A stretch of DNA of 11,419 bases from assembly GCA_020721745.1 (NCBI GenBank), contig DYMC01000072.1, forward strand, positions 1 through 11,419. Reading direction: 5' to 3'. Position numbers and translations under genes: made by a program. The notes beneath the pieces were generated by a model. That model had not been told where the DNA came from and searched no databases. It saw only the letters and a program-made list of their open reading frames with translations. Below are positions 5,440 through 11,419 of this stretch, piece by piece. Each line of letters begins with the position of its first letter. The stretch's first letter is position 1. The stretch is from Lentisphaera sp. (GTDB lineage: Bacteria; Verrucomicrobiota; Lentisphaeria; Victivallales; GWF2-50-93).

Positions 5440-7548
5440 ATGGCAAATGAAAAAGAAAAACCCAATGACGCCGGAAAAACGCAGGCCCAAAACGGTTCGG
5501 CGAATGATCTAACAAAGTGCAGGGAGGCTCTGAAAGAGGCTCAGGCCAAGGCCGGTATGATGGATCTCATCCCCACACCGGTCATGGCCATCGACAAGAA
5601 GTATAATGTCACCTACATGAATTCCGTGGGTGCAGCAGCGGTGGGCAAAACGGCCGAGGAGGTCGTGGGCATGAAGTGCTACGATCTGTTCAAGACCCCC
5701 CACTGCCGGACCTCCGAGTGCCGCTGCGCCCAGGCCATGAAAAAAGACGGGATTTTCGACGGCGAAACTGTGGCCAGTTTGCTTTCAGGCGAACTGCCCA
5801 TCCGCTACACAGGCGCGCCGATCAAGGATGCCGACGGAAACATCATCGGTGCCCTGGAATATGTAGTGGATATCGCCGAGACAAAAAAGGCAATGGACGA
5901 GGCCCAAAGGAAGATGGATTACCTGAACGAGATCCCCACACCCGTCATGGTGGTGGACAAGGAGTTCAACGTCCAGTTCATGAACGAGGCAGGGGCCAAG
6001 GCTGTGGGAAAGACACCCGAGCAGTGTGAGGGCAAAAAGTGCTTCAGCCTGTTTAACACTGAGCATTGTAATACGCCGAACTGCCAGGTGAAAAAGGCCA
6101 TGGAGCAGAATGGAGTCTTCACCAGCGACACCGTGGCCAATCTCCCGAGCGGCGTCCTTCCCATCCGCTACACGGGCGCCCCGCTCAAGGATGGAAATGG
6201 CAACATTGTGGGCGGCCTGGAGTACGTGCTCGACATTAGTAAGGAGATGGAGATCACACACGGTGTCCTGGATCTGGCCAAGGCCGCAATGGAAGGTAAG
6301 CTGGGCACCCGGGCCGACGTGGACAAGTTCGAGGGCAACTATCAGCGGATCATAAAGGGCGTGAACGACACCCTGGATGCGGTGATCGGCCCCTTGAACT
6401 GGGCAGCCGAGTACATAGACCGGATCAGCAAGGGCGATATCCCGGAGGAGATCACAGACGAATACAAGGGTGATTTCAACGAGATCAAGAACAATCTCAA
6501 CATGCTCATCAAGGCCATGAACGAGGTCACCAACCTGGCCCAGGAGATCGCATCCGGGAATCTCATGGTCAAAGTGGAGAAACGCTCCGAGCAGGACGAG
6601 CTCATGATGGCCCTGGAAAGAATGGTGGAAGACCTGACCAAGATCGCCGGCGATGTGCAGGAGGCCGCGGAGCAGGTCGCTTCCGCGAGCCAGCAGATCA
6701 GCTCTGGCAGCGAGCAGATGAGCCAGGGGGCCACCGAGGCCTCGTCCAACGTGGAGGAGATTTCGAGCTCCGCGGAGGAGATGAACTCCATGGTGCAGCA
6801 GAGCGCGGACAATGCCAAGGAGACGGCCTCCATCGCGGAAAAAGCGGCTAAGGACGCCCAGGAAGGCGGCAAGTCAGTGGCCGACACGGTCAAGGCCATG
6901 AAGAATATCGCCGATAAGATCGGCATCATCGAGGAGATCGCCCGGCAGACCAACATGCTGGCCCTCAACGCGGCCATCGAGGCGGCCAGGGCCGGAGACG
7001 CGGGCAAGGGTTTCGCGGTCGTTGCGGCCGAGGTGCGGAGACTGGCCGAACGCAGCCAGACCGCGGCCAAGGAAATCGGGGGCCTCTCGAGCACCAGTGT
7101 GGAGGTCGCGGAAAAAGCGGGCAAGCTCATCGAGGAGATCGTGCCCGGGATCCAGAAGACCGCGGAGCTGGTCCAGGAGATCAGCGCCTCCTGCGCCGAG
7201 CAGGCCGACGGGATCCAGCAGGTGACCAAGGCGATCCAGCAGCTCGACCAGGTCATCCAGCAGAACGCGTCCGCCAGCGAGGAGATGTCATCCATCAGTG
7301 AGGAGATGGCCGCCCAGGCCGAGCAGCTCCGGGAGACTGCGGCATTTTTCAAGATCGAAACCGCGCATATCCGGAGGACGTCACAGGGCCAAATGGCCAA
7401 ATCAAAAAAGATCGTCGCCGCCCCTTCTCATGAGAAAAAGGCGGCGCACCCGGTCAAAAAGGTGGATTTCAGGGCAAAGGGTTCCCGGTCCAAAGGCGTG
7501 GCCTTGGACATGGACGATGCTGATGACGCCGAATTTGAGAGATACTGA
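5440..7548 (+). CDS. Cytoplasmic methyl-accepting chemotaxis protein with two PAS domains
   Basis: This 702-residue receptor lacks transmembrane helices and a signal peptide, so it senses an internal signal. Two homologous PAS domains (about 41-146 and 161-265) each carry C-x7-H-C-x4-C (C80/H88/C89/C94 and C201/H209/C210/C215). About three HAMP-like units follow (275-320, 323-362, 365-405), then the MCP signalling coiled coil with the highly conserved tip ARQTNMLALNAAIEAAR (501-517) and GFAVVAAEVRRLAERS. The C-terminus is an unstructured basic tail that ends DADDAEFERY, a possible tether for adaptation enzymes. AGAGGA (5427-5432) lies 7 bases before ATG 5440. It sits between cheA and cheW, so it is probably the dedicated receptor of this pathway. 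The ligand is not deducible; the Cys/His set suggests redox, metal or heme-type chemistry. Confidence 0.92.
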   Translation: MANEKEKPNDAGKTQAQNGSANDLTKCREALKEAQAKAGMMDLIPTPVMAIDKKYNVTYMNSVGAAAVGKTAEEVVGMKCYDLFKTPHCRTSECRCAQAMKKDGIFDGETVASLLSGELPIRYTGAPIKDADGNIIGALEYVVDIAETKKAMDEAQRKMDYLNEIPTPVMVVDKEFNVQFMNEAGAKAVGKTPEQCEGKKCFSLFNTEHCNTPNCQVKKAMEQNGVFTSDTVANLPSGVLPIRYTGAPLKDGNGNIVGGLEYVLDISKEMEITHGVLDLAKAAMEGKLGTRADVDKFEGNYQRIIKGVNDTLDAVIGPLNWAAEYIDRISKGDIPEEITDEYKGDFNEIKNNLNMLIKAMNEVTNLAQEIASGNLMVKVEKRSEQDELMMALERMVEDLTKIAGDVQEAAEQVASASQQISSGSEQMSQGATEASSNVEEISSSAEEMNSMVQQSADNAKETASIAEKAAKDAQEGGKSVADTVKAMKNIADKIGIIEEIARQTNMLALNAAIEAARAGDAGKGFAVVAAEVRRLAERSQTAAKEIGGLSSTSVEVAEKAGKLIEEIVPGIQKTAELVQEISASCAEQADGIQQVTKAIQQLDQVIQQNASASEEMSSISEEMAAQAEQLRETAAFFKIETAHIRRTSQGQMAKSKKIVAAPSHEKKAAHPVKKVDFRAKGSRSKGVALDMDDADDAEFERY

Positions 7549-7549
7549 T

Positions 7550-7570
7550 TGGAAACTGGGAAATTGTCAA
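7550..7570 (+). repeat. GGAAACTGG-type repeat just after the MCP stop codon
   Basis: TGGAAAC (7550-7556), TGGGAAA (7557-7563) and TTGTCAA (7564-7570) keep a 7-base phase. The run begins two bases after the stop codon. The string TGATTGG followed by AAACTGG recurs at the cheB stop (10757). A further GGGAAACTG lies near 7586. Confidence 0.45.
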
Positions 7571-7731
7571 AGACCCTGCAATGCTGGGAAACTGTATATC
7601 GAGGAAAGAAATTGCTGAAAGAGGGAATCCGGTTGAGCAGGTGTGACAAACATTAGTTCCTTTTTCCGCATCCAAGTTAAATGTAAAACCCAAGAGCGAT
7701 TTCGACCGTGACCTCTCATCATGCCTACGGA
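7571..7731. other. Non-coding part of the MCP-cheW gap
   Basis: The full gap between the MCP gene and the cheW start is 299 bases (7549-7847). This part shows no convincing ORF, promoter or RNA gene. The MCP mRNA probably continues through to cheW. Confidence 0.4.
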
Positions 7732-7788
7732 AGCAGACATTTAGCGGGTGTGCGGGTCTGCTGGATTCCGGCCTGCGCCGGAATGACG
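7732..7788. repeat. REP-like double palindrome upstream of cheW
   Basis: Two adjacent inverted repeats are present. AGCAGAC (7732-7738) pairs with GTCTGCT (7756-7762) around a 17-base loop. ATTCCGGC (7765-7772) pairs perfectly with GCCGGAAT (7777-7784) around CTGC. The second unit, in the context CTGGATTCCGG...CCGGAATGACG, has the form of the dispersed GGATTCC/GGAATGACG palindromes common in proteobacterial intergenic DNA. No T-run follows on either strand, so it is not a classic terminator. Confidence 0.65.
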
Positions 7789-7833
7789 AAACGAAGTTCC
7801 TTTCTGTGAAATCGCACATTTTAGGTAAAAAGA

Positions 7834-7840
7834 ACGGAGG
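7834..7840 (+). promoter_or_regulatory. Ribosome binding site deciding the cheW start
   Basis: ACGGAGG lies 7 bases before ATG 7848 and excludes the upstream in-frame GTG at 7806. The 17 bases ACGGAGGTTTTATTATG match 15 of 17 at the STAS gene start (2410-2426), so the two genes share an almost identical strong initiation module. Confidence 0.85.
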
Positions 7841-7847
7841 TTTTATT

Positions 7848-8453
7848 ATGAATGTAGAACAACTGGCTGAAACAACGACCGATATAGACCAGTACCTCAC
7901 CTTTACCCTGGATGATGAGGTCTTTGCCCTCAACATAGGCAAGGTGCGGGAGGTCCTGGACTACCTCCCCATCACCAAGGTGCCCCGCATGCCCGAGTTC
8001 ATGCGCGGGGTGATCAACCTGCGAGGAAACGTCGTGCCGGTGATCGACCTGCGCTACAAGCTCGGTATGGGGGCCATTGAGCAGTCGGTGGATACCTGCA
8101 TCGTTATAGTGGAGATCATGCTCGACGATGAAATGACTCACATGGGGGCCCTGGCCGACTCGGTCAAAGAGGTCATCGCCCTCGAGCCGGGTCAGATTTC
8201 ACCCCCGCCTAAGCTTGGGATCAAGATCGACAACGAGTTCATCAAGGGCATGGGCAAGCTGGATGACAAGTTCCTGATGATCCTGGACATCGACAAGGTG
8301 CTCACGACCAATGAACAGTATATTGCCCAGAAAATGAGTGAAGCCCGGAAGAAGGCCGGCGCCGAGAAAGGGGAGATTGAAACCGCCTCTCCTTGGACGC
8401 CGCCGCGGGCGGAACAAACGTCTTCCGTGGCCGTGGAAGCGGGAGCCCAGTGA
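7848..8453 (+). CDS. cheW: CheW coupling protein
   Basis: This 201-residue protein is essentially one CheW domain: QYLTFTLDDEVFALNIGKVREVL at the start, then the family-typical MRGVINLRGNVVPVIDLR, a central strand pair (VIVEI), the DSVKEVIAL stretch and KGMGKLDDKFLMILDIDKVL near residue 130-150. A tail of about 40 residues, rich in A, E and P, follows and is longer than in minimal CheW proteins. CheW links the receptor tip to the P5 domain of CheA in the signalling array in the cytoplasm. It follows the MCP gene after a repeat-filled gap and has one of the two strongest ribosome binding sites in the window, which suggests a high translation rate. Confidence 0.95.
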   Translation: MNVEQLAETTTDIDQYLTFTLDDEVFALNIGKVREVLDYLPITKVPRMPEFMRGVINLRGNVVPVIDLRYKLGMGAIEQSVDTCIVIVEIMLDDEMTHMGALADSVKEVIALEPGQISPPPKLGIKIDNEFIKGMGKLDDKFLMILDIDKVLTTNEQYIAQKMSEARKKAGAEKGEIETASPWTPPRAEQTSSVAVEAGAQ

Positions 8454-8483
8454 TATGGAGTCAGGCAGGGAAATGGTCGGGTG

Positions 8484-8518
8484 GTCGAGGGATGGGTATC
8501 AATTCCCATCTCCTCGAC
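8484..8518 (+). terminator. Strong hairpin between cheW and cheR, possible attenuator
   Basis: GTCGAGGGATGGG (8484-8496) pairs with CCCATCTCCTCGAC (8505-8518): 13 base pairs with one bulged T (8511) and the 8-base loop TATCAATT. ACAAATTTTCGG follows, giving only a short T-run (8524-8527). It lies 30 bases after the cheW stop and 32 bases before cheR. It could be a weak intrinsic terminator, an mRNA-stabilising 3' end or a processing site that lowers cheR-cheB-cheD expression relative to cheW. Which of these is not shown. Confidence 0.5.
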
Positions 8519-8550
8519 ACAAATTTTCGGACCATAGAGCATGAGAATAC

Positions 8551-9417
8551 ATGAGCGAATATTCAAATAATCCACAAACGAACATGCCGGATCGCGACTT
8601 CCGCCGTTTCCGGGATCTTATCTATGAAGAATGCGGGATCAATCTGGTCACCGCCAAGAAGACCATGTTGGCGTGCAGGCTCAGGAAGCGGCTTCGAGCC
8701 CTGGGCATGGACTCCTTCGGGCAGTATTACGAGTATGTCTCGAGCGAAAAAGGCCGGATCTGTGAACGGGTCCACATGCTCGATGCGGTCTCCACCAACA
8801 AGACGGATTTTTTCCGGGAGTCCAAACACTTCGACTTTCTGATGAAAGAGGCCCTGCCTACCTTGATGCACTCCGGGCGATGGAGACCGGGAAAGAGGAT
8901 CACTATATGGAGCGCGGGCTGCTCGAGCGGTGAAGAGCCCTATACCATCGCCATGGTGCTGGCGGACTTTGCCTCAAAGAACCGTACCGGGGAGTTTTCC
9001 GTTCTGGCCTCGGACATCTCCACCCGTGTGCTGGAGATCGCTCAAAAAGGGATCTATCCCGAAAGCGCCATCGAGCCGGTGCCCCCCGCACTGAAGCGCA
9101 GCTACCTGATGCGGGGAAAAGGATCAAAGAAAGGATTTTTCCGCGTGGTGCCGGAGCTCCGGGACCACGTCCAATTCCAGTACGTCAACCTCAACAAAGG
9201 GAGGGATTTCGGGCTCCGCACCCCGATGGACATGATCTTCTGTCGCAACGTGATCATCTACTTCGATCGCGAGACCCAGAGGACCCTGTTCGAGAAGTTC
9301 TACGCGCAGCTTGTGCCGGGCGGCTATCTGTTCATCGGCCACTCCGAGACCCTGCAGGGGATCAACGACCGGTTCGAGGCGGTGGCCTCGGCGTGTTACA
9401 GGAAACCTGGTGGATAG
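8551..9417 (+). CDS. cheR: CheR receptor glutamate methyltransferase
   Basis: This 288-residue protein has the normal CheR length. The N-terminal helical domain (about 10-95) ends in STNKTDFFRES. The SAM-binding domain shows motif I IWSAGCSSGEEPYTIAMVL (119-137), the acidic SDIST (154-158), a beta-subdomain at about 180-212, and FCRNVIIYFD (230-239) followed by GGYLFIGHSETL. It transfers methyl groups from S-adenosylmethionine to glutamates on receptor coiled coils, raising CheA activity. Whether its beta-subdomain is of the pentapeptide-binding type cannot be settled by eye, but it matters because gene 1 ends in NVELF. The ribosome binding site is weak (TGAGA at 8542-8546). It follows a strong hairpin after cheW. 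Confidence 0.95.
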   Translation: MSEYSNNPQTNMPDRDFRRFRDLIYEECGINLVTAKKTMLACRLRKRLRALGMDSFGQYYEYVSSEKGRICERVHMLDAVSTNKTDFFRESKHFDFLMKEALPTLMHSGRWRPGKRITIWSAGCSSGEEPYTIAMVLADFASKNRTGEFSVLASDISTRVLEIAQKGIYPESAIEPVPPALKRSYLMRGKGSKKGFFRVVPELRDHVQFQYVNLNKGRDFGLRTPMDMIFCRNVIIYFDRETQRTLFEKFYAQLVPGGYLFIGHSETLQGINDRFEAVASACYRKPGG

Positions 9418-9594
9418 AAGCCGGAAACCCGAAACTGGAGCAGAGGGATATGGGCGTTACGCGCCTGCTGATAGAAGAATGTTTTACCGGTATGTAAGAG
9501 GATCATTTGAAGAAACAAAGGCATGATCTCGCTGAAAAAACCCGATTCTCGCAGCGTTACTTCAATTTTCCAGTCCATGCGGCTGATGCTGTAG

Positions 9595-9614
9595 GGGCGA
9601 ATCGTGATTCGCCC
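9595..9614. repeat. REP-like GGGCGAATC palindrome upstream of cheB
   Basis: GGGCGAATC (9595-9603) and GATTCGCCC (9606-9614) form a perfect 9-base inverted repeat around GT. The context GTAGGGGCGAATC...GATTCGCCC resembles a palindrome family dispersed in many bacterial genomes. No T-run follows. It differs in sequence from the palindrome before cheW. Confidence 0.65.
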
Positions 9615-9661
9615 TCCTCATTCCTGGAAAATTTCGCGCCTTTTGAGCGGGATCAGATTTC

Positions 9662-9665
9662 GAGG
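9662..9665 (+). promoter_or_regulatory. Ribosome binding site favouring the GTG start of cheB
   Basis: GAGG is spaced 8 bases from GTG 9674. The ATG at 9686 has no Shine-Dalgarno-like sequence within 15 bases. Family alignments would accept either start. Confidence 0.45.
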
Positions 9666-9673
9666 TTTTTGCA

Positions 9674-10759
9674 GTGCGATCAAAGATGGCAAAAAAGATA
9701 CGCGTCCTTGTCGTGGATGACTCCGCTGTGGTTCGCCAGACCCTCTCCGAGATCATCGAAGCGGATCCGGACTTGACGGTCATGGCCACAGCCGCGGATC
9801 CCTACATGGCTGCGAACAAGATGAAGGAAGAGGCCCCTGACGTCATCACTCTGGATATCGAGATGCCCCGCATGGATGGAATCACCTTCCTGAGGAAAAT
9901 CATGAATCAGCACCCGATCCCTGTGGTTATCTGCTCGAGCGTGGCCGAGGGCGGGTCAGAGAACGCACTGCGGGCCATGGAGTGCGGGGTCGTTGACATC
10001 ATCGAAAAACCCAAGATGGGCACCAAGCAGTTTCTGAAAGAATCCAGGATCCGGATCTGCGATGCGGTCAAGGCCGCGGCAATGGCCAAGATCAAGCCGG
10101 TCCACGCCCGCACCGAATTCCGCGTGGAAAAGAAACTCTCGGCCGACGCGGTCATAGACAAGGCTTCCACAACCAGGGCGATCCGGACCACGGAAAAGAT
10201 CGTGATGGTCGGGGCCTCCACGGGCGGGACCGAGGCCCTTAGCGTCTTCCTGGAGGCCCTCCCCCAGGACAGCCCGGGCATCGTTATCGTCCAGCACATG
10301 CCGGAAAATTTCACACGGGCCTTTTCCGAAAGGCTCAACAGGATCTGCCGGGTCGAGGTCAAGGAGGCGGCCGACGGGGACAGCGTGCTCCGGGGCCGAG
10401 CCCTGATCGCGCCGGGGAACCGCCACCTCTTGCTAAAGCGAAGCGGGGCCCGGTACCACGTGGAGGTCAAGGACGGCCCCCTGGTCTGCCGGCACCGGCC
10501 TTCGGTGGACGTGCTCTTCCGTTCGGCGGCCCGTTATGCGGGCGGCAACGTGGTGGGGGTCATCATGACCGGAATGGGAGACGACGGGTCCAGGGGGATG
10601 CTGGAAATGAAGGAGGCCGGAGCTTACAATATTGCCCAGGATGAGGCCACATCGGTCGTCTTTGGGATGCCCCAGGAGGCCATCAAGCTGGGCGGGGTGG
10701 ACAAGGTTTTGCCCCTGGACAGGATCGCCGCGGAGGTCTTGAAGAAGTGTGCGGAGTGA
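9674..10759 (+). CDS. cheB: CheB receptor methylesterase/glutamine deamidase
   Basis: With the GTG start the protein has 361 residues. Alternatively ATG 9686 gives 357, beginning MAKKIRVLVVDDSA. In the longer numbering the receiver domain has D15-D16, phosphoacceptor D61 in LDIEMPRMDG and the KP pair near 113. A linker of about 50 residues leads to the catalytic domain with Ser182 in GASTGGTEAL, His208 in QHMPENFT and Asp304 in MTGMGDDG. The spacing of these three residues is identical to Salmonella CheB (164/190/286). Phosphorylation by CheA relieves receiver inhibition, and the enzyme then demethylates receptor glutamates and deamidates glutamines. It pairs with cheR upstream and cheD 38 bases downstream. 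Confidence 0.95.
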   Translation: MRSKMAKKIRVLVVDDSAVVRQTLSEIIEADPDLTVMATAADPYMAANKMKEEAPDVITLDIEMPRMDGITFLRKIMNQHPIPVVICSSVAEGGSENALRAMECGVVDIIEKPKMGTKQFLKESRIRICDAVKAAAMAKIKPVHARTEFRVEKKLSADAVIDKASTTRAIRTTEKIVMVGASTGGTEALSVFLEALPQDSPGIVIVQHMPENFTRAFSERLNRICRVEVKEAADGDSVLRGRALIAPGNRHLLLKRSGARYHVEVKDGPLVCRHRPSVDVLFRSAARYAGGNVVGVIMTGMGDDGSRGMLEMKEAGAYNIAQDEATSVVFGMPQEAIKLGGVDKVLPLDRIAAEVLKKCAE

Positions 10760-10797
10760 TTGGGGAAACTGGATTTCCGGTATACTACTGATATTAA
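10760..10797 (+). repeat. GGAAACTGG-type sequence in the cheB-cheD gap
   Basis: The cheB stop is followed by TTGGGGAAACTGGATTTCCGG (10760-10780), which resembles the sequence after the MCP stop. GGAAA and TTTCC within it form a short inverted repeat. The gap ends in an A/T-rich stretch with no Shine-Dalgarno before cheD. Confidence 0.4.
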
Positions 10798-11355
10798 ATG
10801 AAAAAGCAGATCAGCATTCACATCGGCGAATATCATGCCAGCAGAGATCCGGTCGTGATCCAAACCGTCCTTGGGTCCTGCGTGGCGGTCTGCCTTTTTG
10901 ACCTGGAATGCCGCATCGGGGGGATGAACCACATCCTCCTGCCGGGAAAGGCGGATATGAAACACTATGACGAATCGGCCAGGTACGGGATCAATGCCAT
11001 GGAAGTGCTGATCAACCAGATCGTCAATCTGGGATGCAATCGCCGGCGGTTGGTGGCCAAGGTCTTCGGCGGGGGCAATGTGATCGCGGCCATCTCCGGC
11101 AACAACGCCATGGGAGAAAAGAACGTCTCTTTTGCCCTCGAGTTCCTCCGAGTTGAGGGTATCAGTGTCTTGAGCAAGGATGTGGGCGGGGCAGCAACAC
11201 GCAAGATCTTTTTCCACACGGACACGGGCGACGTGTTCCTGAAGCGGATCCCGGCCATGTATCAGAAGCGCCTGGCGCAGAAGGAGGCGGTCGAATTGAA
11301 ATATACGCAAAAAGCGGCCCGTAAGCCCGGGGAGGTGACGCTGTTTGATGAATAA
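10798..11355 (+). CDS. cheD: CheD receptor glutamine deamidase
   Basis: This 185-residue protein matches the CheD family. It opens with ISIHIGEYHASRDPVVIQT, then LGSCVAVCLFD with the nucleophile Cys28, GGMNHILLP with His45, RYGINAM, and VFGGGNV with the family glycine run. The family threonine is probably Thr23. It lies five residues before the cysteine, against six in Thermotoga maritima CheD, as judged by eye. CheD deamidates receptor glutamines to glutamates. In Bacillus and Thermotoga it partners CheC, but no CheC is encoded in this window. The tail, about 25 residues beyond the core, ends PGEVTLFDE, and its V-T-L-F is reminiscent of the NVELF tail of gene 1. No Shine-Dalgarno precedes ATG 10798. 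Confidence 0.93.
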   Translation: MKKQISIHIGEYHASRDPVVIQTVLGSCVAVCLFDLECRIGGMNHILLPGKADMKHYDESARYGINAMEVLINQIVNLGCNRRRLVAKVFGGGNVIAAISGNNAMGEKNVSFALEFLRVEGISVLSKDVGGAATRKIFFHTDTGDVFLKRIPAMYQKRLAQKEAVELKYTQKAARKPGEVTLFDE

Positions 11356-11419
11356 CTTGTCAGGTCGCGGTTGATTCTCCTTGCCGGAATTCCATTTCTT
11401 TTCAATCGGCGTCCTTTGT

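Larger units (their letters stand above)
9418..9673. other. cheR-cheB intergenic gap
   Basis: This 256-base gap lacks a supportable gene. After the cheR stop come CGGAAAC and CCGAAAC (9422-9435), the same 7-base units as before cheA. Next is an unremarkable stretch, then a REP-like palindrome (9595-9614), then about 60 bases to the cheB start. Only tiny ORFs (15 and 23 codons) occur and they lack good ribosome binding sites. Confidence 0.5.

Noticed and set aside
6342..7400. Long open frame of 352 codons on the - strand
   Set aside because: It lies opposite the MCP signalling domain, whose biased coiled-coil codons leave the reverse frame open. It is Ser/Ala/Leu-rich with no recognisable domain.
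7762..7776. TGG...TGC spacing like a sigma-54 promoter upstream of cheW
   Set aside because: Only the minimal GG and GC elements fit, and they fall inside a REP-type palindrome that explains the sequence better.
7806..7847. In-frame GTG extending CheW by 14 residues
   Set aside because: The extension translates the ribosome binding site region, and ACGGAGG at ideal spacing supports ATG 7848.
9450..9497. 15-codon mini-ORF after cheR with GAGGG just upstream
   Set aside because: The spacing to the ATG is too short and there is no other support.
9507..9776. Open frame of 89 codons starting at TTG before cheB
   Set aside because: It overlaps the cheB start in another frame, translates through the REP palindrome, and lacks a family signature or a good ribosome binding site.
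10781..10786. TATACT as a -10 box for cheD
   Set aside because: No acceptable -35 at 16-18 bases and no extended -10; the 38-base gap is more consistent with co-transcription.
11356..11419. Terminator after cheD
   Set aside because: No hairpin with a T-run is visible in the remaining 64 bases, so the operon end lies outside the window or uses another mechanism.

Overview
This window holds one strand of chemotaxis genes from end to end. Nine genes, all on the + strand, fill positions 211 to 11355 in this order: a soluble MCP-like protein, a STAS-domain protein, cheY, cheA, a soluble double-PAS methyl-accepting chemotaxis protein, cheW, cheR, cheB and cheD. There are no tRNA or rRNA genes, CRISPR arrays, transposases or phage genes. 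The organism is probably a deltaproteobacterium (Desulfobacterota or a relative). This is inference from the CheA layout with tandem RLG/Q-type repeats, the GWIVKPF-type CheY, the soluble PAS receptor ending in EFERY, and the style of intergenic repeats. No sequence search was possible.

Region 1-210 carries a good match to a sigma-28 (FliA) flagellar-class promoter at 106-132, with the canonical 11-base spacer, followed by a small leader hairpin. Genes 1-4 (211-5276) give a receptor-like helical protein, a STAS protein, the response regulator and the kinase. Genes 5-6 (5440-8453) give a cytoplasmic sensor and the coupling protein. Genes 7-9 (8551-11355) give the adaptation enzymes: methyltransferase, methylesterase/deamidase and deamidase. 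Gaps run from 17 to 299 bases. The largest (7549-7847 and 9418-9673) hold palindromic REP-like repeats rather than genes, and the cheW-cheR gap holds a 13-bp-stem hairpin.

Together the genes encode a near-complete pathway. A cytoplasmic receptor senses a signal through PAS domains and controls CheA through CheW. CheA phosphorylates CheY (motor output) and CheB (adaptation). CheR, CheB and CheD modify receptors. No stand-alone CheY phosphatase (CheC, CheX, CheZ or FliY) is encoded here. Gene 1 does carry a CheZ-like F-x-D-x3-Q helix motif, and it ends in three copies of an N-[VI]-E-L-F motif that resembles the NWETF adaptation-enzyme tether of enteric receptors.

The most interesting signals are: (1) the composite gene 1, with two degenerate receptor tips, a CheZ-like motif and triple NxELF tethers; (2) a tandem 24-residue repeat in CheA that matches the MshEN c-di-GMP-binding signature; (3) a duplicated C-x7-H-C-x4-C motif in both PAS domains of the MCP; (4) 7-bp-periodic repeats that recur just after stop codons in this operon, and a separate 7-bp repeat inside the CheA P1-P2 linker.
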